From the NCBI GenBank assembly GCA_020310875.1, contig CM035441.1:88149036-88213035 (forward strand): DNA of 64,000 bases, written 5' to 3'. The position numbers and the translations under genes are program-made. The notes under the pieces are model-generated. The model did not search any database. It was not told the origin of the DNA and was given only the letters and a program-made list of their open reading frames with translations. This DNA comes from Ceratopteris richardii. Lineage: Eukaryota; Streptophyta; Polypodiopsida; Polypodiales; Pteridaceae. Positions 12,848 through 25,316 of this stretch are shown here, one piece after another. Within the stretch, counting starts at the first letter, position 1, and each line of letters starts with the position of its first letter.

Positions 12848-15797
12848 CAACCATCATGAATCTCGGATGGTTTGCCTCTCTCAGTACGGGAGCCTCCAAT
12901 ATCGACTGCGAACAACGCCTCATTTATTTCCTGGCATGTATTTTCTTCATCTACAGCAAGAAAGGATCGAGAACAAAGAGGTGTTGCTTCCCAACAAGCA
13001 GGAGTATATTCATCATCAAATTATATCAGGGAAGTACATTTTTCTTTCATTCTTTCATATGATAGACTGCCCACATGCATGCCTACAATAGCTCATGCAC
13101 ATATGATCGTGCATGGCCGAGTTTGTGTAGATAGATCTTTTGAGCCCCTTTCTTTTAAATTGCCTATTTAATAGTCATGTGGATGAGTATGAGCATAGAG
13201 AAAGCATCTCTTCCTAAATATCAAGGCCATGCATGTTTTTGTTTTATGGCATGGTGCACTTGCACACTCGGGTACCCAAGGAAGTATAAATCGCCAAGAA
13301 TGAAGGGGGAAGAAAGGATCTTCCTAAGAAATCATTAAAGAACAAGTTTTGATGAAGATAAGTATTATTTCACTTACGAACTTTTCCAAATTTTATGCTT
13401 TCCAAGCATAAATGGGTTGCGGGTATACACATTTAGTGCATGAATTTATTATGCACAAAGCTCGGTTGTACATGCCCCTACATGCATGAAAGTATGATTT
13501 TCTTTTCTTTTTCAAAAGCAAATGAGGCATACACCTAGCTATGCATAAAGATTGCACCCTTAGGGTATGCATGATATATGCATGAAATTACCTTGGCACT
13601 CAAGTAAGTATTAGAAGCCCAAGAAGGACTTCAACAATGGACGAGATGGGAGTTGTACCCAAGAACGGTGGCCCAAGCCTGCTTCATCACCTTGAGACCA
13701 CTAAAATAAAGTCAAGGGATGGACAAGAAGTACTTCCTTGTATTCTAGTACTTCATATATCTTTTATTACATCTTCCAACTAAATGAAGTTCTCAGAGAT
13801 TGGGAAATCTCAAAGAACCCCAATGCAAGAGAAGACTTGCATATACCATTATTATTGTATAAATCCTAAGTGGGAAAGAAAAAGAAGTTGGATGAGCTAT
13901 AATGTTAAACCTAAAGATATTTTGATGCTTCATGGGGATACCATAACATATGTTATGGATTCCAGTAATATAGACATAAGGAATATGACTTCTTGTTTGA
14001 AGCATAATAGCTAGATCCCTAAGTAAAACCCATGGGTAAAACTTTGAAGCATGAAGGGATCTATTTGAGAAAGACCTAGTCTTATCTCTTATTTTGGCAA
14101 AAGAAGAAAAGAAATCCAAAAGACCCAGGTAGGGCAAAGATCAAGTCAAACTCAAAGTTTGATAAGATAAGTCACACCACATTAAATGGTTAACCAAATA
14201 CTTAAGTAAGATTAGAGGTGGTGTAATCTAAGCACCTTAGTCCTTGCTCTTATAAATTTGGTACCATTGTATGAAGGGCATTTATAAGGACAGAAAAGGT
14301 GAGAAAGTATAGAGACAAAGTTATGTGGATTGGATGAGGAACCCACTGGTATGGGATGGTGGGTACTGAATCCTGTTGAGTACTTTTTCTTGATGGCCAG
14401 AAGAAAAAGGGACTCATGATCCAATGGAATACATCAGGAAGACAATGTCTAGGATTAGGCATCTTCTTCAAGTCCTCTCAAAGGGAAGAAGAATTCTTCC
14501 AACAAGATGAAAGGATCTATCTCTCATAAAGAGTTAGAAATAAGGAGAGGATCAACTTTTTTGAGTTTGACGGTAAACTCCAAAGGATGAAGCTCTAAAA
14601 GCTTCATGCAAAAATATGACTTGAAATTCAAGGATCATAAAAATGATCTTAGATCAACCTTGAAAGAAGGCTTAGAAAGATCATATTTTTGATACTTGAT
14701 AAATCAAGTTAACTGAAGAATAGGAAAGATCCAATGATGATGTCAACATAGGACATCTTTAATAGATCTATAATATAAGGAGAGAACTCTAGAAGGATCA
14801 AGAAGACCTTTAAGGTTTGAGATCCAACTAAAGATCCGTAAGATTAAGCAGTGAAGAAATGATTGGAATAATCTATTTTCACTTATGACCTTAAAGATAA
14901 CACGATCTTTTACACTATGAGTTCCCATCTTGGGATGTAGTTATAAAGATCTTATCTTTTTGGAAGAACAATTAAAATAGGTTTCAATCAAAGGCTACAA
15001 TAGTTGGATTAATCCCTATGGATTATAATCCCTTAAAGTGGATTATCAAAACTACGTAAAGTTTTGAAAGAACATTGACTCCACTTTTGGTAAGATATTC
15101 AAATTCTCTCTATAGATAAAGAGGATGTTATATCCTTGTAAAAATTAGGTAATCCACCTTTATCATTCTATTGGTTAGGTAGGGATTATATAATGAAATT
15201 CCCCTCTATTTTAGATTTATTGGAGGCGAATTGCAAACAAGAAAATACACCCATTTCACTAAAAGAGATTGATTTGGGCAGGGATTATGTAAGATTCATC
15301 TTCCTTTTAGAACAAGTTGGATTCTAACTTTAGAGATGAATCTGACCTTAAGTAACATTCATCTATCTTGCTAGGTCCATGCACAAGTGATGCAAAGCAA
15401 TGGACCAAGGTAGTAATTTAGTTGAAGTCACTTTGTATCCACCTAATTCACATGTTTAAGCTATGGAGACCCAGATGATACATAGCTTAAACAAAGGAAA
15501 TAGGCAGGGATTTTCTCTTCCACCCTTTTCATTCTTTCCATACTTTGCATTCGACTCAGTTCTTTTTCGTATGCAAACTAGATGGAACTTTGAATGATTG
15601 GGGCAGGGAATTAGACCACACATAGATTCTCCTCTTTTTAGATTCATTTGGGGTAGAATTCCCCTTTCAAATTAAGAGGCGAACTTAGAGAGATGAAAGC
15701 CATGATGCTTGAGATTGATCATGGAGCATGGGGGAATACCCCAAGGTATATATGTCCACTCGTTTTCGAGGACGGAAATGCTTTTAAGGGGGGAGAA
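12848..15797 (+). other. Lard-1 non-coding core made of short inverted repeats
   Basis: About 2.9 kb with no convincing coding sequence but an unusual run of short perfect inverted repeats. Examples are TTTATGCTT/AAGCATAAA at 13392-13412, ATGCAT/ATGCAT at 13567-13583, the palindrome CCATAACATATGTTATGG at 13941-13958 and TCAAACT/AGTTTGA at 14146-14162. Others are TTTTTCTT/AAGAAAAA at 14384-14408, TGAAGCT/AGCTTCA at 14588-14606, GATCAT/ATGATC at 14633-14648, CTTGAT/ATCAAG at 14695-14708 and GGATTATAATCC at 15020-15031. The piece at about 14320-14430 matches the complement of Lard-2 at about 28250-28370. The role is unknown; RNA structure for packaging or stability is one possibility. Confidence 0.7.
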
Positions 15798-16223
15798 TGT
15801 TGTATAATTATATGGGTCTAAGGGGTAGAACCCTTGGGTTTGTAGGTGTGAAACCCTTGGGATTTATGGTTTATTTACCCCTTTTAGATGGGTCTTGAAC
15901 CTTAGGGCTAATTCTCTAAGGTTGAGTACCTTAGGCTTGATTGGAAGCTTCTCCTAGCCACTTGGCTTGTACATGAGAGCTTGGAGAGTCTTCTTTTAGA
16001 AGCCATGTGATTTCATGTGATATCCTAAGCTTGGAAACCATGTGACCACCTTAGGGACCCATGTGATGGAAGGTACACATGTCCCCTTGAGAGGGACTTA
16101 TCCCCTTGGTCTTGGAGCTATATATTGGAGGGTTTGGTTGGGTGGAAAGACATATCTCTCTTCCTAGTGTGTGGCCTTGCTAGTGAGTCAATTGTGTGAA
16201 GGCTATGGAGTCCTTCCACAACA
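15798..16223 (+). repeat. Lard-1 3' LTR
   Basis: The second 426-bp LTR, preceded by the polypurine tract near 15785-15797 and followed by the target duplication GACAA and resumed Cop-3 gag. Confidence 0.94.
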
Positions 16224-19200
16224 GACAACCTACAAGAGAAGAACATGAAAGACTCAACACATGGTGTGCCAAGGATGCATTAGCAAGGTCCTACTTACTT
16301 AACTCAATCTCTGATTTTCTTCTTCCACATATTAGGAACTGTAAGACATCCCAAGAGACTTGGGAAACATTGTCTTCTTATTTCTCTTCCAACACAAGGG
16401 CCAGGAAGAATCAATTGTGGATTGAGTTCACCACTTTAAGCAAGCAACCTAAGCAAGCTATCTCAGATTATGTGACCAAAGTTAAAGATGTAGCAGATCA
16501 GTTGGCAAGCATAGGAGAAGAAATTGAAGAGGAGCAGATTGTAAGGCAAGTAATCAATGGTATTAAAGTTGATGACAAATGGGAGAGCTCCATAACTCCC
16601 ATGGACTTGTACATGGACATGCAGATTCCAGACCTTACCACACTCATGGGGAAACTATTCACCCATGAAGCCAAACTCAAAAAGAATGGAGATTCATCAA
16701 GAGGTAATAGCTCTTCTACCCTATACACTGATAAGAATAAGTCTAAAGAGAAAGGCAGGAACAAGATGGTAGAAGATGAAGGAACTACCTCCCAAGCCAA
16801 CTATGTAGGGAGAGGTAGATTATCAAGAGGAAGGGGCAGAGGAGGTAAGCAAGGTAGGGGGAGACCTTATAACTCCTCACCATGCAATATTTGTGGTTTA
16901 TCAAATCATACTACAAATGAGTATTTTAGGAACTTCAAAAATCAGAGAGGAAGAGGATATCAAAGAGGTGGATATACACAATCAAGAGGCAGATTCAATC
17001 ACCACCAAGAATACAACAACAACTACAATAATAACTACCAAGGAGGATACAAATCCAAGAAGGATTACAACAACTACACAGAGGAGCAAGAAGATTCTCT
17101 TTTGATCATGAACAAGACTTCAAAGCCAGGTATAAATGATGACCACCTTTTCTACATGGACTCAAAATGCTCGAATCATGTGGTAGGCAATGTAGCTCTT
17201 CTCTCTGATCTTGAGGAACCAAAGGGTAAGCATTAGGTACAAACAAGTGATGACACCAAGCACTCAGTGATTAAAGTTGGAAATGTTAAGACCTCTGATG
17301 GAAACAAGAATCTCTTGAGTAGGGTTCTATATGTACCAACAATTACCAAGAACTTGATGAGTGTTGGACAGATTGTGGAAAAAGGTTTGCAGGTTAGATT
17401 CAACCAATATGGAGCATTTGTGGAGGATCCCAAGCATGGGTTCAAGAGAATTTCCAAAGGAGAAAAGACAAGTAGACTATTCACCTTTGAACTTGAGGAT
17501 ACAAGGAACATTGCACTTTATAGTTATAAAGATCAAACATTATCAGAGCTTGAAATTTGGCATAAAAGATTAGGGCATGTAGGGGAAAGAACTTTAAAAC
17601 AAATATGCAGAGATCAATGTGTGCTTGGGATACCAAATGTATCCAAGCAACACATGATTTATAAATGTGGTGCTTGTGAGTTTGGAAAGTCTCACAGTTT
17701 ACCCTTCTCAAGGAAAAGCTACATGCATGAGGATTACCTAGAACTTGTTCATACATATGTATGGGGACCAAGCAAGGATCCCTCAATCTCTGGATCAAGG
17801 TATTATGTATCTTTCATTGATGATTACAGTAGGTGGACTGTATTGTACTTTATGAAGCACAAAGATGAAGTATTCAGTTGCTTTAAAAAATATCTTGCAC
17901 TTGTTGAGAACCAAACAGGGAGAAATCTAAATCGGCTAAGGTCAGATGGAGGAGGTGAGTACTTCTCAAATGAGTTTGATATGTTCTTGCAGGATAGAGG
18001 AATGAAGAGAGAAATTACCATAAGGTATACCCCTGAGCGAAATGGGGTAGCAGAAAAAAGAAATAGATTAATTGTTGAAACAGCTAGGTCAATGTTAAAT
18101 GAGAAAAAATTACCTAACTACTTGTGGGCAGAGAGTGTATCTACTGCTACTTATCTTGTAAACAGGTTGCCATCCAAATCTCTTGATGGAATAATCCCAT
18201 ATGAAGCATGGCATGGTAGAAGACCCTCACTTGATCATTGCAGGATATTTGGATGTGTAGCATATGTGCATATCCCTTCTCAGATAAGAGGTAAGCTAGA
18301 ACCTAAGGCAGAGAAGTGTATCTTCATAGGGTATTGTCTAAATCAGAAAGGATACAGATTCTACAACGCTTCAAACAAGGGATTCATGGTCAGTAGAGAT
18401 GTTGTCTTTGATGAGAATGACTCTTGGTTTGATAGTGAATGCAGGAAGATAAAACTACCTTATGACTTGGAAGAGGAGTTTCCAAGCCTCACTAAGGAGG
18501 AGCCTACTCAAAATGAAGACACCAATTCAGACGATGAGGGAATCATCAATCTTGAAGAGTTCAAGACATGGAAGTCCAAAGGCAAAGTCAAGATGAAGAA
18601 ATTGGAGGACATACCTCAATCTTCCAACCAAGCAATTAGAAGATCACAAAGGGAGAGCAAGAAGCCAATCAGATATGGGTATGACACTTCCCTAGTTACT
18701 AAACACTCTGTTTATCTTGCAAAAGATTTGCCAATTGAAGAACCAACATCATATCAGGAGGCAAAGACCAAGAGACAATGGAAAGAAGCTATAGATGAGT
18801 AGATTGAAGCACTCAATGAGAATGATACTTGGGAACTAGTACCAAAGAAGGAGTCTATGAAGGTAATTGGTTCTAGGTGGATCTATAAGATCAAAAGGAA
18901 TTCTGATGGAGCAGTAAGCAGGTACAAAGCTAGACTTGTGGCTAATGGTTTTGCACAAACCCAAGGAATTGATTATGAAGAAACCTTCTCACCTGTAGCC
19001 AAAATGCCAACCATCAGGGTATTGGTAAGTGTGGCTGCATCAAAGAATTGGAACATGTATGAGTTGGATGTAAAAAATGCATTTCTAAATGGTTGGATTT
19101 CAAAGGAGGTGTACATGTCTCAACCTCCATGCTATGAGGACCCAAAAAAGGTAACATATGTATGTAAATTGAACAAAGCTCTTTATGGATTGAAGTAGGC

Positions 19201-20248
19201 ACCTAGGACATGGAACCATAGGTTGACTACATACCTTCATGACCAAGGTTTTGTCATGAGTAAAGCAGATACTTCTTTGTTCATTAAGAGAAGTAATTTA
19301 GAGGTAATGTACTATGTGTATATGTTGATGATATCATACTTACAGGTAATGATGCTAATGACATCAAATAGATCAAGAATCAGATGATGAAGGAGTTCAA
19401 AACTAGTGACCTTGGATCACTAAAAGATTTTCTTGGACTTGAGTTAGTCTATACTAATTCTGGAATTTACATTACTCAGAGAAATTATATATAGGATATG
19501 TTGAAGAAGTTTCATTTACAGGATGCCAAAGTTGCAAGTACTCCAATAGAAGTAAACCTAAAATTAAGTGCTCATGAAGGTGACGTACTTGAGGACATTG
19601 CAGGTTATCAAAGCATAGTGGGAAGCTTGAACTATGCTACCTTGACAAGGATAGACATTGCTTATGGAGTAAGTGTGCTAAGTCAGTTTATGCATAAGCC
19701 TAGGGCACCTCACTTTGGAGGCTGCCAAAAGGATCTTGAAGTACCTTAAGGGTACTCAACATCATCGTTTGTATTTCCTTTATACATCAGACTTGGACAT
19801 TAAGATTTATTCAGATGCATATTGGGCAGGATGCAAAGATGATAGGAGGAGTACCTCAGGACACTTATCTATCATGGTCATCAAAGAAGCAACCTATTGT
19901 TTCTTTATCTTCTACAGAGGCAGAATATAGCGGATTGGCCAATGCTACTCAAGAGGCCATATGGATAATATTATTATATATAGAATTAGGATTGCATACA
20001 TCTCCAATGATTTTTGGAGATAATACAAGTTCATTACACCTTGCAGCTAATCCTCTTTACCATGCTAGGACCAAGCATATAGAGGTCCACTATCATTATG
20101 TGAGAGAGAAGCTCTTGAGAAAGGATATTCAGTTGGCATATGTATCAACTAATATGCAATGTGCAGACTTGTTGATTAAAGCATTAGATGGTACAAAACT
20201 TTGCAGGTTCAAATCAATGATTGGATTGCAGGATATTCATGAAGATTG
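16224..20248 (+). pseudogene. Cop-3 gag-pol, main part
   Basis: Gag-pol body of Cop-3 downstream of the Lard-1 insertion. The polyprotein would supply nucleocapsid, protease, integrase, reverse transcriptase and RNase H for a copia element. Recognisable blocks are a CCHC-type CNICGLSNHTT segment, a glycine/arginine/asparagine-rich linker, integrase HKRLGH and CGACEFGK segments, a [13 protein letters not shown] reverse-transcriptase block and a TKHIEVHYHYVREK RNase H block. The first gag codons lie on the far side of the insertion at 5026-5178. Fossil with several breaks; domain order is normal for copia. Confidence 0.88.
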
Positions 20249-20289
20249 AAGATGAAGATCAAGCAAAAATGCTTGGCTTGAGGGGGAGC

Positions 20290-20504
20290 TTTTGGTGCAA
20301 ATCACAAGCCTACACATTTGGCTTGAGGATCATAAAGACATGAAGTTCCATGAGAACCATTGCTAGTGGGAATTTATCCTTTTACCTTTGTAAAAGTCAT
20401 TTCTTTTTTACTTGAGAATATTTGTAATCACCTACCAAAAATTCGAGGACTTGTCAGTTAGAAAAGTAACCACTTCATTGAGGGAATATCTCCTAGAATG
20501 AAGG
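20290..20504 (+). repeat. Cop-3 3' LTR, partial
   Basis: The first 215 bp of the Cop-3 LTR, aligned without gaps to 3943-4157, directly after the polypurine tract. It stops abruptly at the minus-strand Cop-5 relic, so no target duplication can be tested for Cop-3. Confidence 0.9.
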
Positions 20505-21308
20505 GTGCCCATCAACATTCTATCCTTTACCTTTAGCATTCTTTAATGCATAACATTCTTTCTTCGTGTGTCCCTTCTTATGACAATAATGGCATTCGAT
20601 ATCCCTCTCCCTTGATTTACTTCTATTCTTATTCTATTTGACCATTCTTTTCCTTGTTCTTGCTCATGTTGCATTGCAGATTCTTTCCTCGGTAAGAATC
20701 ACGAACATTATATGCATCTCCATTCTGAATGCCAACCATAGATTTTCTATGAATTTTGACACTCAAGAGTGCCCCACATATGTTATCATAAACCAGATTG
20801 CCATCAAGTGCACTATGGCTGATAGCTATGCAAAATGTATCCGATGATGATGGCAAGGTGCATAGGAACAAGACTACTTTCATTTCGTTATCCAGGTCCA
20901 TTTTCTAAGCCTGTAAAAGGGAGAATATAGCATCAAACTCATTCAGATGAGCAACAACACTGTTTGTATTGTTCATGCAAAGATCATATAACTTTATCAT
21001 TAGGTATATTTTGTTTGATGCCATTTCTTTTTCATACGTATTGCATAATTTCTTTTGAAATCCTTTGCACTTTCACAGTCCAATATTGTAAAGTAAACAT
21101 TATCTGTGAGGTGCAATCGAATGGTAGATGTGGCCATTTCATCTAACTCATCCCAATCATCTTCATCCATGTCAGCATGCTTCTTTGAGATTCCATTCAC
21201 TGGCTTCCATTGCCTCCTCTGAATCAGCACATCTTTAATATGATTCTTCCATGGAGCAAAGTTTGTGCCATCAAATTTTGGGATCTCAAAATGGTCTTTA
21301 TCTTGCAA
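20505..21308 (-). mobile_element. Cop-5: copia gag relic
   Basis: Minus-strand gag of a copia element. The N-terminal part (21308 to about 21000) carries the gag signature KFDGTNFAPWKNHIKDVL. A middle part spans about 20901-20629, and a CCHC knuckle (CHYCHKKGHTKKEC) lies near 20600-20540. To its right, near 21370-21380, is a weak primer-site-like sequence (GGCATGAGAG on the minus strand), so an LTR probably starts at about 21384. No pol is present; the left edge abuts the partial Cop-3 LTR. Broken fossil, unrelated in sequence to the other gags here. Confidence 0.8.
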
Positions 21309-22424
21309 GTTATAGCTCCTCCTTGGAACACTGGCACTAGACCCTGATCCAACAGACGTGCCTAAGATCTCTCATGCCATAATTGTAGAGAACTTAATAG
21401 AATGATAATGGAGCTATGAGCATCCAAACCCCACTAAGCCTCAAAGAAGGATGACCAAGTGTTAGATTCTGGGAGAGAATTTAATAGTCTTCCCAGAAAA
21501 ATGAATTAATGAATAGTATTGACCAGCCAAAAGGGGTATGTGAGAATAAATGTGCTCATTCCAATAAATGTATCAAGGAGTAAATCGAACACTATATAGT
21601 TGAAAAAATTGAAATTCTAAAAACTTTTTCCAGAATATTCTATGCAAAATGAGCATATGACCAGTTTCAAAATCTCATAAAATGGCAAGTACTAACATGT
21701 TTATTTGCATAGTGAATCACTAACTCCATTGCATATAATTAGTTACCCAAAAGAAGCCAACTAGGAACAACTATCATACATCTCCTATGGCGAGGCTGGG
21801 CAAGTCTTCCATCTACATAAGCAAAGAGGCCTCGACATCTGGGTGTCTCCCAGTTAAGAAAACCTCATCACGACCCTCTTTATCAAATGTAAAAGGCTTT
21901 ATGCAAAAAACATAACCGCTTTATCAATGACCATATGGACGTACATAAGCAGTATCCATAGAAGCGTACATAGAGTGTATCTGCTCAATATATGCAGTAA
22001 AATGGCATTGAAAGGCTAAACTAAGTGCTCAAACACTGGCAAACAACACCAACAAGTGTCTGTCAACTCTATTCTTTAGGCTTAGAAAACCTCCATAGAC
22101 TTGCAGTGGCTGCTCCCATCACAACTAAAACCTTTTAAGAAACTGTGGATTAACTAGTGTAGATGAAAACATCACCCCAAAAGGTGAACATTTGTTGTTA
22201 ACGTATAAAAAGAAAAATCTTCTTCATGTTCTTGGACCTCTATGAAGAGAAATATCCACATAAGTACTCCAAAATGGCTCCAAAAACACCCCAAAAATGC
22301 TTCAAGTATAGGCTTTGAAAACAAAGAATGAAGCTTTAAGGACCCAAAACTTGTTGAAGATAATGTCAACCTTAGTCTTTCCCCTTCTTTGAGCACCACA
22401 AGAGTGTAGCTTAGTTGCAAGAGA
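21309..22424. other. Unassigned, probably includes the Cop-5 LTR
   Basis: No supported gene. The first 75 bp can be read as the leader and primer site of Cop-5, and the rest may be its LTR, but I find no matching second copy and cannot set the far boundary. A TATAAAAAG stretch is present near 22205. Confidence 0.35.
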
Positions 22425-22868
22425 TTGCCATGGTTAAGCGAGCTCCAAGGGGAACATTACTGGGATGGGTGGCCTCTCAAGAAGCATCGGAAACCTCTAT
22501 CTTCCTTGATCGTTGAGGTCCTCCCTCGCATGCAGCCAACACCGCGAATGATGACTTCGGTGATTCGGATGACAAGGTACGCCAAGGTCAATGCCTTGGT
22601 CCCCACCTTAGTCGTAAGCCTTGGAGAAAGCCGGAATGCATTAAAGAAGTGGATACACAAGAAGAGGGAGCATGTAAGGAACTCTAAGAAGTATGTCAAA
22701 TTTTTAGAAGAAACTCCTATAAAAAGAGTAATTTTGATCACTAAAAACCATTGCAAATATCATTTCAAGATTTTTCAACTCCACTTTGTTCATGTCAAGG
22801 AGTTCTCGAGCTTGAGGATATTAGAAGTATCTATGTATCAATTTTCATGTTTTCTAGATTCTGTTTGA
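22425..22868 (+). other. Unrecognised open frame of 147 codons
   Basis: An open frame in a segment that is richer in GC and CpG than its neighbours (22425-22680). The predicted product begins MPWLSELQGEHYWDG and is basic in the middle (KKWIHKKREHVRNSKK). I recognise no domain. It has no retroelement signature, and the second half turns into ordinary AT-rich sequence. It could be a host gene fragment, a leader of an LTR element, or chance. Low confidence that it is a gene. Confidence 0.2.
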
Positions 22869-22900
22869 GCCCTTGAATAAGCCCTGGAACCTAATTTTTA

Positions 22901-23400
22901 ACTAGGTCGGCTATTAGGTCTAAAACTAGTCAAAAGTAGTCAGAAAATATAAAAAGAGATAGAGAACTCATTTTTGGGGTTGTCAAGGGAGATAAAGATC
23001 TTCTTGAAGAGTGTAATCAAGTTATTGAGGATCAAAGATTCCATTGTTCCTATCTTTGTTATCCTGCCTAGTGTGTGTGTGTGTGTGTGCATGTGCATGT
23101 ATCTATTTGTCACTCACATGTGCTCACCACAATTGCTCATGATCTTCATAATTAGGTCGGCCATTAGGTCTAAAACTGGCCAAAAGTAGTCAAAAAACTA
23201 TAAAAAGAGCTAGAAAGCTCATTTTTGGGATTCACAAGGGAGAGAAAAAGCTTCTTGAAGAGTGTAATTGAGTTATTGAGAATCAAAGCTTCCATTGTTC
23301 CTATTCTTGTTATCTTGCCTTGTGTGTGTGTGCATGCATGTATGTGCTTGTCATTGACATTTTCTTGCCATAATTGCTCACGATCTTCATATGCTCCTCA
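22901..23400 (+). repeat. Tandem pair of 250-bp promoter-like units
   Basis: Two direct copies, 22901-23150 and 23151-23400. Each runs from a TAGGTCGGC(T/C)ATTAGGTC start through TATAAAAAG (22948 and 23199), a CTCATTTTTGGG stretch and GTGTAAT(C/T)(A/G)AGTTATTGAG to a (GT)n microsatellite, ending near GATCTTCAT. The layout resembles the promoter and R region of an LTR, duplicated. No coding potential is convincing. Confidence 0.75.
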
Positions 23401-23894
23401 CGTATCCGCGGATTGACAAGTAAAGGAGGTGGTGCTCATGCTTGGGCTACACCACTTTTCATCTAGAATTATTAGTGCATCTTTCAGTAGTGTGCTAGTT
23501 ATTTTATCCAGTAGGGTATAGAGTCACATTGATATTGTGCAGCCTTTTGCCATATTTGATCATGGCCTTTGAAACAACACTTTCAACCACCCTAGCGCAT
23601 GTCTCCTCCTAGGACCTTTTGGTTAGTCTTTAGACTCGAGTGTCAATCCAAGCTTCAATTGTTCTTTAATCTCCATTAGACATTTGATAGAATTCCCACA
23701 TGGGACCGTTTTCAACATGAATAGGAGCTAACCTTCCCTTTTTGAGGATGACACTTGAGTGGCCTAAATGGATTTTTGCATGTTAACACCACTCTTTGAA
23801 GGTCACCCAAAGCTATAATTGATTTCAATTTATTTATATGAGAGGGATAGCATCAAAGGGCGAGAGGTTTTGATATGTGTATTAAATTATTCTT
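23401..23894. other. Unassigned spacer
   Basis: I see no gene, terminal repeat or clear homology to other parts of the window in this stretch. Confidence 0.4.
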
Positions 23895-24397
<503 letters not shown>

Positions 24398-25316
24398 TGT
24401 TGTGGAGGACTGAAGACAAAGAGACAAGGAAGAAGGAAGAAGAAAGAGTTGAAGAAAATTACGCCCCAAAATTTTCATTTTTTGATCAATTTTATTTTTC
24501 AAAACTCAATTGGAAAACCTTGAGAAACCATGTAAATGCTCTAGAGGCATCCTTTAGATGCATGATCCCTAAAGATTATAACATTACTTTGTATAATAGT
24601 AGGATCGTAGTGAAATATAGAAAAGGTGCCGGTCGCTTATGTGAAATGACTATTTTTAGGGCATATGTATATAATTCAATTTGTGAATCTTTCTAAACAC
24701 CTTTTGATATTGGAAGACTAACTTTGCAGAATTTTGAATTTGCTTCTTCTTGCTTGCATATCTTCTTCTGCTTGAGCTTGTATGTGTGTCTCATGAATGA
24801 AATGTGTGCCTAGAGGTGTTAGCTACCTTTTCTCATTCTCTTTTTGCCATTGTAATGTGTCTTCACATTGTGAGTGCCGGAACGAGAGTTGATGTCTCCT
24901 ATCACTTTGTATTTTCTGCATAATTTGAAGCACACTTATGAGATTGAGCTGAAAATATACCATTGGATGCGTATCATTGAGAGCTTCAAAAGGAACCCAG
25001 TATGGAATATATTCAAGAATTAGAGCTAAGAGATATGGATTGATTTGGGCTTGCTACTGCAACAAGTATCATGATACACATTTTTAGTGAGGGAGATGTT
25101 ATGAGTGGTGGATTTTCCTAACTTGAATGAATTGCTTTAACTTTCAATTCATTAGCTATAATGAGAGCACATATTTTCATACACTTGATTTGTTCTAAGT
25201 CCTTAGATTGATAATTTAACGAGTATATCAAATCCATCGCTATATGCACTTGTTGATGATTGATTTATAGTCTTCTTCATCACAAGTCCTTGAGACATTG
25301 TGAGCTTGGGTACACA
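24398..25316 (+). repeat. Gyp-1 LTR
   Basis: About 919 bp from TGTTGTGGAGGAC to GGGTACACA, followed within a few bases by the primer site. Unusually, a polypurine tract lies directly on its left as well. There is no second copy in the window to confirm the ends. Confidence 0.65.

Larger units (their letters stand above)
5179..16223 (+). mobile_element. Lard-1: non-coding LTR element with chromovirus-like 3' end
   Basis: Two 426-bp LTRs (5179-5604 and 15798-16223) flank an internal region without any retroviral domain. A GACAA duplication borders the element (5174-5178 and 16224-16228). The primer site at 5606-5617 is TGGTATCGGAGC. The right LTR is preceded by TTTTCGAGGACGG and TTTTAAGGGGGGAGAATG, the end typical of chromoviral gypsy elements. 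Without Cop-4 it is about 4.6 kb. The LTRs differ at about 13 of 426 sites (about 3%). It is structurally whole as a non-autonomous element, interrupted once by Cop-4. I infer it used proteins supplied by a gypsy relative. Confidence 0.88.
3943..20504 (+). mobile_element. Cop-3: Ty1/copia element interrupted by Lard-1
   Basis: The 5' LTR (3943-4998) is followed by a primer site near 5000-5011 and a gag start at 5026 (MGDGFPS). Gag is split at 5178/16224 by Lard-1, with the 5-bp duplication GACAA on both sides. After the insertion, gag resumes, then come a CCHC-type region near 16885, protease near 17150, GAG-pre-integrase near 17550, integrase at about 17740-18450, reverse transcriptase at about 18830-19470 and RNase H at about 19790-20240. 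A polypurine tract (TTGAGGGGGAGC) lies near 20278-20289 and a partial 3' LTR at 20290-20504. Close relative of Cop-6. Broken, roughly six to ten breaks. The 215 comparable LTR positions differ at about nine sites (about 4%). Confidence 0.92.

Noticed and set aside
22425-22868. Host gene exon
   Set aside because: No recognised domain, splice structure or neighbour supports it; kept only as an unrecognised frame.
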